Source: JAQIBY01 sp964418565
GTDB taxonomy: Bacteria > Bacteroidota > Bacteroidia > Bacteroidales > ML635J-15
Direction of reading: 5' to 3'
DNA: 10,839 nt
Assembly: GCA_964418565.1 (NCBI GenBank)
Contig: CAYQMB010000103.1
Location: 1-10,839, forward strand
Shown here: piece by piece, positions 1-6,513 of the stretch
Layout of the letters: every line of letters begins with the position of its first letter
How positions within the stretch are numbered: the first letter of the stretch is position 1
Translations under genes and position numbers: made by a program
Notes under the pieces: model-generated
The model's database searches: none
Seen by the model: only the letters and a program-made list of their open reading frames with translations
Told to the model about the DNA's origin: nothing

Positions 1-27
1 GCCGTTAGGCCGGAAGGAATTGCTCTG

Positions 28-35
28 CAAAAGTA
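28..35 (-). promoter_or_regulatory. possible promoter -7 element pointing left out of the window
   Basis: Read on the minus strand this is TACTTTTG, an exact match to the Bacteroidota -7 consensus TAnnTTTG. Transcription would start near position 21 and run left, so a minus-strand gene may begin just outside the window. I see no TTG at the expected distance for the -33 element, so this rests on one 8-bp match. Positions 36-114 hold nothing else that I recognise. Confidence 0.3.
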
Positions 36-114
36 CAGTGACACACTTTTCTGAATACTCCCGCGAAAAACTGGCACTTTTTTATTTGCTATTTACACCG
101 CCCCGGTAGCAACC

Positions 115-242
115 CTCAATCCCTCCGTCCCTCAATCCCTCCGTCTCTCAATCCCTCCGTCTCTCAATCACTCCGTCTCTCAATCCCTCCGTCTCTCAAT
201 CCCTCCGTCTCTCAATCACACCCTCTCTCCATCACTCCGTCT
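115..242. repeat. 16-bp pyrimidine-rich tandem repeat, eight units
   Basis: Eight back-to-back 16-bp units with consensus CTCAATCCCTCCGTCT fill 115-242 with no spacers. Units at 131, 147, 179 and 195 are identical; the others differ by one to a few bases (an A for C at the eighth base in the unit at 163; more decay in the last two units). Each unit is two related octamers (CTCAATCC/CTCCGTCT), the same octamer family as the array at 7914-8062. The plus strand is almost purely C/T with isolated A and G, so the minus strand is G/A-rich (GGAGGGATTGAG). The array ends about 6 bp before the predicted -33 element of the next gene. No open frame of interest crosses it. Confidence 0.93.
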
Positions 243-248
243 CCAATA

Positions 249-280
249 TTTGCCCGATTCCCCACATTTCATTACCTTTA
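249..280 (+). promoter_or_regulatory. promoter of the M49 peptidase gene
   Basis: TTTG at 249-252, a 20-bp spacer, and TACCTTTA at 273-280 match the Bacteroidota pattern TTG-N17-23-TAnnTTTG with one mismatch in the last base. The predicted start of transcription is near 286, giving a leader of about 22 nt before the ATG at 309. The leader is A-rich and lacks a Shine-Dalgarno sequence, as is usual in this phylum. Confidence 0.5.
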
Positions 281-308
281 AGCCTGAAAACTAAAAAGCG
301 TATTTAAA

Positions 309-1970
309 ATGAAAAAAGTAATGTACTTCATGGGTTTGTCCCTCTTGCTTACCAGCTTTATCGCCTGCAACAACGGCGAAACTGAAAAAGAGGACACAAA
401 AAAAGAAACCACCGCTGAACAAAGCGATATGCAGAAAAAAGTAGAGAATTACGCGGAGGTAGAACTCCAAACCGACCTCTCACACCTGAGCGACAACCAG
501 AAAGAAATGCTGGGCACCCTTATCGATGCTGCCGATATCATGGAAGAAATCTTTTGGGTAGAAGCCATCGAATCAAAAGATGAATTCCTTTCCAAAATTG
601 AAGACGAGGCCACCAAAACCTACGCCAAAATCAATTACGGTCCATGGGATCGCCTCAATGGTGATAAACCTTTCATCGAAGGATATGGTGAAAAACCCGC
701 CGGTGCCAATTATTACCCAAAAGACATCACCAAAGAAGAATTTGAAAACTGGGACAACGAAAACAAAACCTCTTGGTACACCATGGTGCGCCGTGATGAA
801 GACGGAAACCTGAAAAACATCTGGTACCATGAGTTCTTTGAAGAAAAAGTCAACAAAGCTGCTGACCTTCTTGAAGAAGCTGCCGCACTGGCTGAAAATC
901 CCGGCTTTAAAAAATACCTCGAGCTGCGTGCTGATGCCTTCCGCAACGACAAATACCTGGACAGCGATCTGGCATGGATGGACATGAAAGACAACAAAAT
1001 TGATTTTGTCGTTGGTCCCATTGAAAGTTATGAAGATCAGTTTATGGGTTACCGTGCTGCACACTCCGGACAACTTCTGATCAAAGACCTGGAATGGAGC
1101 AATAAACTGCGTCGTTTTGGCAAATTGCTGCCCGAGCTGCAGCAAAGTCTGCCCATAGAAGACAAATACAAGGCCGAAGAAGCCAAGGAAAATTCGGACA
1201 TGAATGTGTACGAAGTAGTTTATTATGCCGGTGACTGCAATGCCGCCGGTAAAAACATTGCCATCAACCTGCCAAACGATCCGCGTGTTCACGAAGCCCG
1301 CGGCAGCCGCAAACTTCAGTTGAAAAACTCAATGAAAGCCAAATTTGATAAAATCCTGATGCCCATCAGTGAAATGCTGATTGTGGAAGAACAACAGGAA
1401 AATATCAATTTCAATGCCTTTTTTGAAAACGTTATGTTCCATGAAGTGGCTCACGGACTTGGTGTCAATCAGACCATCACAGGAGAAGGTACCGTTCGCG
1501 ACGTGCTTGCAGATGCCTACAGCCCTGTGGAAGAAGCCAAAGCCGATATTACCGGCCTCTACCTGGTAACCAAACTGCACGAAATGGGAGAGCTGTCAGA
1601 AAGCAACCTCAAAGACAACTACGTGACATTCCTTGCCGGCATTTTCCGCTCCACTCGCTTTGGTGTTGCCAGCGCGCATGGTAAAGCCAACATGATGGAG
1701 TTTTATTACCTGCTTGAAAACGATGCCATCGAACGCACAGAGGATGGTGAATACAAAATTAATTTTGAAAAAATGCAGGATGTTGTGGCTGATTTGTCCG
1801 GACAAATCATCAAAACCCAGGGCGACGGCAATTACAAAGAGGCCAAACGCTGGATTGACACCAAAGCCAAAGTTGGCGAAACACTGCAATCTGACCTCGA
1901 CAGAGTAAATGACGCTGGTATTGCAAAAGACATTGTCTTTATTCAGGGCAAAGATGTCCTCGGCATTTAA
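309..1970 (+). CDS. M49 (dipeptidyl-peptidase III-like) zinc metallopeptidase, lipoprotein
   Basis: The 553-residue product looks like a zinc exopeptidase that removes dipeptides from peptide N-termini. It starts with a lipoprotein signal (hydrophobic 4-19, lipobox FIAC, Cys20) followed by an acidic stretch, so it should be anchored in the outer membrane and might be surface-exposed. The zinc site reads HEVAH at 378-382 with EEAKAD at 408-413; His378, His382 and one of Glu408/Glu409 would bind zinc and Glu379 would be the catalytic base. The segment GPIESYED at 236-243 and the later His457 also fit M49. The motif is HExxH, not the six-residue HExxGH of classical DPP III, and the protein is shorter than the roughly 700-residue eukaryotic enzymes. 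The gene has its own promoter and terminator and no operon partner. Family assignment is firm; the dipeptidyl activity is inferred. Confidence 0.88.
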   Translation: MKKVMYFMGLSLLLTSFIACNNGETEKEDTKKETTAEQSDMQKKVENYAEVELQTDLSHLSDNQKEMLGTLIDAADIMEEIFWVEAIESKDEFLSKIEDEATKTYAKINYGPWDRLNGDKPFIEGYGEKPAGANYYPKDITKEEFENWDNENKTSWYTMVRRDEDGNLKNIWYHEFFEEKVNKAADLLEEAAALAENPGFKKYLELRADAFRNDKYLDSDLAWMDMKDNKIDFVVGPIESYEDQFMGYRAAHSGQLLIKDLEWSNKLRRFGKLLPELQQSLPIEDKYKAEEAKENSDMNVYEVVYYAGDCNAAGKNIAINLPNDPRVHEARGSRKLQLKNSMKAKFDKILMPISEMLIVEEQQENINFNAFFENVMFHEVAHGLGVNQTITGEGTVRDVLADAYSPVEEAKADITGLYLVTKLHEMGELSESNLKDNYVTFLAGIFRSTRFGVASAHGKANMMEFYYLLENDAIERTEDGEYKINFEKMQDVVADLSGQIIKTQGDGNYKEAKRWIDTKAKVGETLQSDLDRVNDAGIAKDIVFIQGKDVLGI

Positions 1971-1990
1971 TCCGAAAATCCGATATAATG

Positions 1991-2020
1991 AAGCCGTTCC
2001 GTTCCGGAGCGGCTTTTTTT
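1991..2020 (+). terminator. intrinsic terminator of the M49 peptidase gene
   Basis: An 11-bp stem (1991-2001 with 2005-2015, one G-U pair) closes a 3-nt loop and runs into seven T at 2014-2020. It starts 20 nt after the stop codon. The next gene converges from the right; on that strand the hairpin lacks a following T run, so it serves mainly the plus strand. Confidence 0.85.
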
Positions 2021-2134
2021 ATGCCTTTTTTGCCATTTTTTTTATTAAAAAGCCGGATAAATTATGGATAGAGGTCAATACTGAACGCGGAAAAGCCATC
2101 TTTTTGCTGACCAGGCGCTGTGCTGAGAGCCTTG

Positions 2135-3439
2135 CTAACTTTCCGGATTGTAGCTTTCTACCGCCCGGCAGGTTTTCTCACTGATGGTTTCGCATAGCGT
2201 ATTGAACAGTTCCTGCCTGGATTTGATGGTTTCTCTGGCATGTAATAGCGCTTTTAGCTTTTCAGTATCATCCGGGTAGTCTTTGATGACATCTTCACGG
2301 TTGGGGATGAGTCGGTATTTCCAGTAACCGGGCACAAGCCTGTTGTTGTCGCCGGAATAAGATGCGTAGTGTATGTTATCGCGCTTGCTGAGATCATACT
2401 GCTCGCTGATCATCAATTCATTGTTTTTGGTGTTTACCAGTTTCATGCTGAAGCTGATGCTCAGTTTGCTGTTTTGCCGGTATTCCTGGTATTTGATTTT
2501 TTTGTAATCCCACGAGCTGATGTCCTCTTTACGCAGGGCTGATTTTCTGAACCAGCCGGGAACATCATCCTTGTTTAGCCGGCCGGGGTAATACTGCATG
2601 TCCAGAATGTCGCCTTTGATGATGGCATCAGGCACCTGCGTTTTATCGTCGTATTCCACCAGACGAATAAACGGGTTGTCTGTTTTGCTGATGGCATCGG
2701 CAATTTTTTCCTGAAGCCGGGAGACAGATTTTAAATCCTTGTCGCGACTTGTAAACGGCGCAATTCCAATGTCAATGGTCGCTTCTTCTTTTGCTTTCTG
2801 ACGCAGATCGTTGCAATTTTTGTAGCCACCGGTATTCTGAATAATACCACCCAGGGAGGCATAGGCGCTGCGGTATTTTTCATCGTTCATCAGTTGTTTT
2901 GCCCGTCTGTATTTGGGTTCGTACACAGCGGTTTCCAGCATGTCGCCTACATCCTTGTATTCAGGATCAATCGCTGTAATTTCTTGCAACACCTGTTCTG
3001 CAAGCGCAAAGTTATCCTTTTCAAGTAAACTGACAGCTTTTTTGTACCTGTCCTGTAAATAAGCCACTTTGCATTCCTGGTAATACTCATCGTAATATGG
3101 CGGAATGCTTAACTCCACCCTGTATCTGGCGGCTTTATCCTGCAGGGATTTGGCTTCCTGGTAATGGTAAACGGCTTCCTGATAATTGGCCACATCAAAG
3201 GCATCTGAGAATTTTTTAAGCAGGTTTTCCATGCGATGCCGGCCCGTGCGCTGCAAGCCAAGCTTGGCTTCTGCCATATTGTTTTTGGTTCGTAAGGCGG
3301 AATAATAGGCATTAAAAGCATCAATATACAGCCCCTGTTGCTCCAGCTCTGCTCCCTGGTTAAGCAGACGCTTGTGCGTGCAGCCTGAAATGCTGAGCAA
3401 AAACATGAAAACAATTGCTATGATCGGAATTCGCTTCAT
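2135..3439 (-). CDS. TPR-like outer-membrane lipoprotein of unknown function
   Basis: The 434-residue product begins with a lipoprotein signal: Lys2-Arg3, a hydrophobic core at 4-16, and lipobox SISGC with Cys20. The residues after the Cys are basic, without an acidic surface-export signal, so a periplasmic face of the outer membrane is likely. Residues 24-215 form helical pairs resembling degenerate TPRs (for example 27-60, 115-155 and 176-200, with A/L/Y spacing). From 222 the sequence becomes beta-rich: IGIAPFT at 224-230, then IIKGDILDM at 273-281. That layout (short strand ending in PF, helix, later KGDI strand) resembles the CsgG/LpoB-type fold, but this is inference from pattern only. 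I do not recognise a named family. The ATG at 3439 is chosen because it places the signal peptide at the N-terminus. No clear promoter is visible upstream; a large inverted repeat lies 56 nt before the start. Confidence 0.82.
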   Translation of the reverse strand: MKRIPIIAIVFMFLLSISGCTHKRLLNQGAELEQQGLYIDAFNAYYSALRTKNNMAEAKLGLQRTGRHRMENLLKKFSDAFDVANYQEAVYHYQEAKSLQDKAARYRVELSIPPYYDEYYQECKVAYLQDRYKKAVSLLEKDNFALAEQVLQEITAIDPEYKDVGDMLETAVYEPKYRRAKQLMNDEKYRSAYASLGGIIQNTGGYKNCNDLRQKAKEEATIDIGIAPFTSRDKDLKSVSRLQEKIADAISKTDNPFIRLVEYDDKTQVPDAIIKGDILDMQYYPGRLNKDDVPGWFRKSALRKEDISSWDYKKIKYQEYRQNSKLSISFSMKLVNTKNNELMISEQYDLSKRDNIHYASYSGDNNRLVPGYWKYRLIPNREDVIKDYPDDTEKLKALLHARETIKSRQELFNTLCETISEKTCRAVESYNPES

Positions 3440-3486
3440 ATCCGGAGGCTCATTATTTTATTGTAAAAGGTCAGTTTTTACCATAC

Positions 3487-3577
3487 AGTGAAAAACGTGT
3501 AAAGCGGGCATGGTTTTTAGGTATCCAGATCCAACCATTTATGAAAAAGCTTGCAGGCCCGACTTTACACGTGTCAC
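3487..3577. other. long imperfect inverted repeat, possible structured RNA or small mobile element
   Basis: The arm ACGTGTAAAGCGGGC at 3495-3509 pairs with GCCCGACTTTACACGT at 3557-3572 with a single bulged base; the flanks (GTGA at about 3488-3491 and TCAC at 3574-3577) can extend it. Inside the 47-nt spacer, ATGGTT at 3510-3515 pairs with AACCAT at 3533-3538, continuing the stem. On the minus strand the structure is followed by TTTTT. It lies between two minus-strand lipoprotein genes, 56 nt before the start of one and 96 nt after the end of the other. It could be a cis-acting leader structure, a back-up terminator, or a MITE-like element with 15-bp terminal inverted repeats; I see no clear target-site duplication. 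Confidence 0.6.
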
Positions 3578-3636
3578 GAATATACAAAAAAAAACAGACA
3601 ATTACAAACGCTCAGACCGTATGCGTTAAAATATGG

Positions 3637-3654
3637 AAAAACCGGATCGGTTTT
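3637..3654 (-). terminator. intrinsic terminator of the 3668-4351 lipoprotein gene
   Basis: On the minus strand a 7-bp stem (AAAACCG with CGGTTTT) closes a 3-nt loop and ends in five T. It begins 13 nt after the stop codon at 3668. The stem is short and nearly symmetrical on both strands, but no plus-strand gene precedes it, so it is assigned to the minus strand. Confidence 0.6.
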
Positions 3655-3667
3655 GCTGCGCAATGGT

Positions 3668-4351
3668 TTATTCTGCGACCCACTTGCCATCAACAAGGGT
3701 GTAAACGGCTTTCCCATCCGGTTCAAAGTTCATGGGTGATATTTTTACAAACTCAATTTTGGTGTTGCTCAGCCATGTGGGATTTTCGGGTCCCCAGTAA
3801 AGTTTCTCCCTGTGCTGTAGCTCATACGCGTTGTCACTTGCGCTGTAAACTTCAAATCCGTTGAAAGAGTAGGTGGTGGCCAGATCCCGGTTGTACGCCA
3901 AAAACCGACTGTGATCAGGAGACACCAAAACTTCACCGTCAGTTTCGATCATATTGCCGGTTTTGCGGTTGATGATTTTGTTGGTACCACCTTCGTAAAA
4001 AGTCAGGTGCACCAAATAGGCGTGCAGAGAGGGGAAATAATTGGTCAGGCGGTAGCTGATGTACTTCTCCGGAGTGGGTGTGTCATTGCTGGTAAAACTC
4101 AAATCTTCACCGTTTTCAATACTCAAATGCAGGGTTTTTCCCTCACGGCTGGCCCAGTCGCTGTGTTCTTCCAGAATGTGTTTTTCCACCCGGTCTATGC
4201 ATTGTGATTCATGAATTCTGCCATCGCAGATGGTGTCGAGCTGCAAGGCTTCGCGGGTGGGTTGGGCGTCTGTTGTTTTGTTGTTCTCCTGCTTTTGGCC
4301 GCAACTCATAATGAACACCAGGATAGCCGCAATTAAAGCTGAGTTTTTCAT
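3668..4351 (-). CDS. lipoprotein of unknown function
   Basis: I chose the ATG at 4351 rather than the in-frame ATG at 4363, because it gives a standard signal: MKNS, hydrophobic 4-14, lipobox FIMSC with Cys17. The product is then 227 residues. After the Cys comes a polar Q/N/E/T-rich linker to about residue 40. The rest is mostly beta-strand-like, with a SPDHSRFLAYNRD segment and a PTWLSNTKIEFVK segment; such 'SPD...' strands are common in WD/PD40-type beta-propellers, but only two are visible, too few for a propeller. I do not recognise the family. A -7 element lies 25 nt upstream and a terminator follows, so it is probably transcribed alone. Confidence 0.75.
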   Translation of the reverse strand: MKNSALIAAILVFIMSCGQKQENNKTTDAQPTREALQLDTICDGRIHESQCIDRVEKHILEEHSDWASREGKTLHLSIENGEDLSFTSNDTPTPEKYISYRLTNYFPSLHAYLVHLTFYEGGTNKIINRKTGNMIETDGEVLVSPDHSRFLAYNRDLATTYSFNGFEVYSASDNAYELQHREKLYWGPENPTWLSNTKIEFVKISPMNFEPDGKAVYTLVDGKWVAE

Positions 4352-4375
4352 AATATAAAACATTTTGGTTTGGGG

Positions 4376-4383
4376 TAAAGGTA
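4376..4383 (-). promoter_or_regulatory. -7 promoter element of the 3668-4351 lipoprotein gene
   Basis: The minus strand reads TACCTTTA, the same octamer as the -7 element of the M49 peptidase gene and one base from TAnnTTTG. Transcription would start near 4370, about 18 nt before the chosen ATG and upstream of both candidate starts. No TTG is found at the -33 distance. I see nothing recognisable between 4384 and 4515. Confidence 0.4.
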
Positions 4384-4520
4384 AAAAATCATACTGAATT
4401 TGTTGAGCATGATGATGGTATTTGTAATGTGCATGAAAATGGATTGTTAATATTCTGAATCTTACACCTCTCTGGAATCAGCAGTTACTCCGGTCACACC
4501 CTCACCAGGCAGGTGTGGAC

Positions 4521-4548
4521 AACAACCCAAAGCTGCCGCCAGGCAGCT
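4521..4548 (-). terminator. terminator-like hairpin inside composite repeat copy 1
   Basis: On the minus strand a 7-bp GC-rich stem (AGCTGCC with GGCAGCT, 4-nt loop, 4531-4548) is followed by TTGGGTTGTTG. The tail is only moderately T-rich, so it is a weak candidate for ending ligase transcription about 110 nt after the stop codon. The equivalent hairpin in copy 2 has a better T tract. Confidence 0.35.
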
Positions 4549-4581
4549 AATCCGTGAAATCTGTGCAAATCTGTGAAAATC

Positions 4582-4601
4582 CCTGCCTGCCGGCAGGCAG
4601 G
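4582..4601. repeat. perfect 20-bp GC-rich palindrome
   Basis: CCTGCCTGCC is followed directly by its reverse complement GGCAGGCAGG, with no loop. The equivalent place in the second repeat copy (7856-7875) has the same length with two substitutions that break the perfect symmetry. It sits inside a larger repeat, so it looks like a nested module. Translated, it gives the LPAGRQAG-type peptide seen in spurious ORFs. Confidence 0.9.
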
Positions 4602-4660
4602 TGTGTCATCCGTGTTCCAAAATACCGACCAGTTAGCAGCACTCCATCACCCAATCACAA

Positions 4661-6289
4661 TCACGCGTACAAGAACCGCTTGATGCTTTTCTTCGGGGTT
4701 TTCTCAAATTCATTCTCGCGAATCTGCATTTTGGAAATGTGCATGTATCCCGGAAGGTCTTCGTTTACCTCTTTTTTGTATTCATCGAGGATGTCCTGTA
4801 TTTTCTTTTCATGAATGCCCAGCATTCTGCGTTTTTCATGATCGGGGTAAATCATGGCCACAATTTTGTTATCGCGGCCTACCACCAGGCATTCACCCAC
4901 AAGGGGCTTGTTGTTCAACTTGGATTCTATTTCTTCGGGATAAATGTTTTTTCCCGAGGCACCCAGTATCATGGATTTGCTACGGCCTTTGATGAACAGG
5001 TAGTTGTCCTTATCGATCAGACCCAGATCGCCGCTGTGCATCCAGCCGTCATCGGTAAAGGTTTCTTTTGTAAGTTCTTCGTTTTTATAATAGCCCAGCA
5101 TCACGTTTTCACCTTTTATAAGAATTTCACCAGGCCTTTTTTGCGGGTCATCGGAATCTATTTTTAATTCCAGACTGTCTATGGGTTTTCCTGCCGAATG
5201 AATTTTTGTGGTGCGCCAACCGTCGTATGTGATTAGCGGACCGCATTCTGTCATGCCGTAGCCGATGGAAAAGCGGAAATTGATTTTGCGTAAAAACAAT
5301 TCCACTTCGCGGTTCAGCTTAGCACCGCCAATTACCACTTCCTTAAAGTTGCCACCAAAGGATTCTTCCAGACTTTTCCGTACTTTTTTATGCACCATGC
5401 CTTTTAAGCCGGGTACATTCAGCATGAATTTTATCATGGGCTTGTTCAGTACCGGTTTAATCTTGTTTTTGTAGATTTTTTCCATCACCAGTGGCACAGT
5501 CAGAATCAATCGTGGCTCAATTTCCTGAAAAGCTTTCACAACAACGTTGGGCGATGGCAGTTTGCCCAGGAAAGTAATGGTACAGCCCAGGGTAAACGGG
5601 AAAAGAAACTCAAAGGCACAGCCGTAGGAGTGGGCCATGGGCAAAAAGGAAACAATGCGGTCGCCGCCGGTAAGGGGCATGTTGGCATGGGCATAGCGGA
5701 TGTTGGATGCCAGGCTGTTGTGCTCGAGCATTACGCCTTTGGGCCTGCCGCTGGTTCCGGAGGTGTACAGAATAGCCGCCAGCGTGTCGTTTGGAATGTG
5801 CTCCAGTTTAAAGCTTTCTTTATTTACCGGATCAATCTCTTCCTTGTCCGGCATTTTTTCACCTTCGGCATTGCAATCGTGATGCAGACTGAAATCATCC
5901 AGTTTGTAGATGCAGTTAAGGTCATCAAATTTGTCGAATTCCAGGTTTTTCAGAATAAAATCTGAGCCAAACAGCAGTTTTGATTCCGAGTGATTCACCA
6001 GTTTGTACACATCCTGAGGCTTGAAATCCTGCAGCAGAGGTACAATTACAGCGCCGTAAGTTACGGTCGCCAGGTATACCGTTCCCCAGTTGGCGGAGTT
6101 GTTTCCGATCAGGGCAATTTTATCGCCCGGCTGAATGTCCGATTTTTTAAACAGCGCGTGAATTTTTAGTATCCTGTTGGCCACTTCGCCAAAGGTCATA
6201 TGCCCGTTCTTATAGTCACACAGGGATTTCTTGTCCCAGTTCTCAAGCATCGCGCTCTCAAAATATGCTGTCAGGTTTTCAGGTATCAT
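4661..6289 (-). CDS. long-chain fatty-acid--CoA ligase (AMP-forming), ANL superfamily
   Basis: The 542-residue product should activate fatty acids to acyl-adenylates with ATP and then to acyl-CoA at the inner face of the membrane. ANL motifs appear in order: phosphate loop YTSGTSGRPKG at 175-185, GYGMTE at 343-348, HSGDLG at 418-423, the hinge region KGRSKSMI at 434-441, and SGKNIYPEEIE at 445-455. The C-terminal motif is unusual: KTPKKSIKR at 530-538 aligns with the usual KTxxGKIKR, so the normal catalytic lysine position is Ser535 with Lys533/Lys534 just before it. No signal peptide is present. The ATG at 6289 lies 18 nt downstream of a -7 element. It diverges from the TonB-like gene. The adenylating-enzyme assignment is firm; chain-length preference cannot be read from the sequence. 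Confidence 0.92.
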   Translation of the reverse strand: MIPENLTAYFESAMLENWDKKSLCDYKNGHMTFGEVANRILKIHALFKKSDIQPGDKIALIGNNSANWGTVYLATVTYGAVIVPLLQDFKPQDVYKLVNHSESKLLFGSDFILKNLEFDKFDDLNCIYKLDDFSLHHDCNAEGEKMPDKEEIDPVNKESFKLEHIPNDTLAAILYTSGTSGRPKGVMLEHNSLASNIRYAHANMPLTGGDRIVSFLPMAHSYGCAFEFLFPFTLGCTITFLGKLPSPNVVVKAFQEIEPRLILTVPLVMEKIYKNKIKPVLNKPMIKFMLNVPGLKGMVHKKVRKSLEESFGGNFKEVVIGGAKLNREVELFLRKINFRFSIGYGMTECGPLITYDGWRTTKIHSAGKPIDSLELKIDSDDPQKRPGEILIKGENVMLGYYKNEELTKETFTDDGWMHSGDLGLIDKDNYLFIKGRSKSMILGASGKNIYPEEIESKLNNKPLVGECLVVGRDNKIVAMIYPDHEKRRMLGIHEKKIQDILDEYKKEVNEDLPGYMHISKMQIRENEFEKTPKKSIKRFLYA

Positions 6290-6306
6290 ATCGTCTGTCT
6301 TTTATG

Positions 6307-6335
6307 TAAAACTAATATTTATCTCAGAAAAACAA
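6307..6335 (-). promoter_or_regulatory. promoter of the acyl-CoA ligase gene
   Basis: On the minus strand TTG at 6335-6333, an 18-bp spacer and TAGTTTTA at 6314-6307 fit the Bacteroidota promoter with one mismatch. The predicted start of transcription is near 6301, leaving a leader of about 12 nt. Confidence 0.45.
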
Positions 6336-6362
6336 GTCCCCAAATGCAAGAAACTTTTAAAC

Positions 6363-6389
6363 AGACATTAAATCAGACAGGTATAATGT
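6363..6389. promoter_or_regulatory. inverted repeat, candidate operator
   Basis: GACATTA at 6363-6369 is mirrored by TAATGTC at 6383-6389 around a 13-bp centre that contains further TCAGACAG/TCAGATAA words. It lies between the divergent ligase and TonB-like promoters, upstream of both, and an 8-bp palindrome ATGATCAT follows at 6408-6415. A dimeric regulator could bind here, but no regulator is encoded in the window. Confidence 0.35.
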
Positions 6390-6474
6390 CAGATAATCAG
6401 GTGGTTAATGATCATGATGCTTTGGGCGCATCCGGCGGCCTTAGCTGAGAAATACCCATCTCCATAGAAAATAT

Positions 6475-6506
6475 TATGCTTTTCTCCCCGTTTTGATGTA
6501 GATTTG
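6475..6506 (+). promoter_or_regulatory. promoter of the TonB-like gene
   Basis: TAGATTTG at 6499-6506 is an exact TAnnTTTG match. Twenty bases upstream is TATG (6475-6478), a poor -33 element. The -7 element ends only 7 bp before the ATG, so the mRNA would start at or within a few bases of the start codon. Confidence 0.5.
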
Positions 6507-6513
6507 TACTGGC

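Larger units (their letters stand above)
4516..4660. repeat. composite dispersed repeat, copy 1
   Basis: This stretch matches 7800-7919 elsewhere in the window. Left to right it contains GTGGACAACAA, the hairpin AGCTGCCGCCAGGCAGCT (4531-4548), reiterated ATCCGTG/ATCTGTG words (4550-4580), a 20-bp perfect palindrome (4582-4601), a 43-bp segment (4603-4645) identical to 7877-7919, and three degenerate octamers (4640-4663), the last of which overlaps the stop codon of the minus-strand ligase gene. A further GGCAGGTGTG at 4508-4517 repeats the junction found after the palindrome. The ATCCGTG/ATCTGTG words and the CTGCCGGCAG palindrome resemble intergenic repeats I recall from many environmental Bacteroidota genomes. 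Confidence 0.9.

Noticed and set aside
115..242. CRISPR array
   Set aside because: Units are contiguous with no unique spacers, and no cas gene is present; the same holds for 7914-8062.
573..1292. 239-codon minus-strand frame, very rich in Phe and Val
   Set aside because: It is the antisense shadow of the M49 peptidase, whose motifs and signal peptide prove the plus-strand frame.
1909..2184. 91-codon plus-strand frame
   Set aside because: It overlaps the end of the M49 gene, reads through its terminator and continues antisense into the TPR-like gene.
3541..3864. 107-codon plus-strand frame between and over the lipoprotein genes
   Set aside because: Most of it is antisense to the 3668-4351 gene; the rest crosses the inverted repeat and terminator.
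4554..4814. 86-codon plus-strand reading frame beginning in the dispersed repeat
   Set aside because: The first third is repeat sequence and the rest is antisense to the acyl-CoA ligase 3' end.
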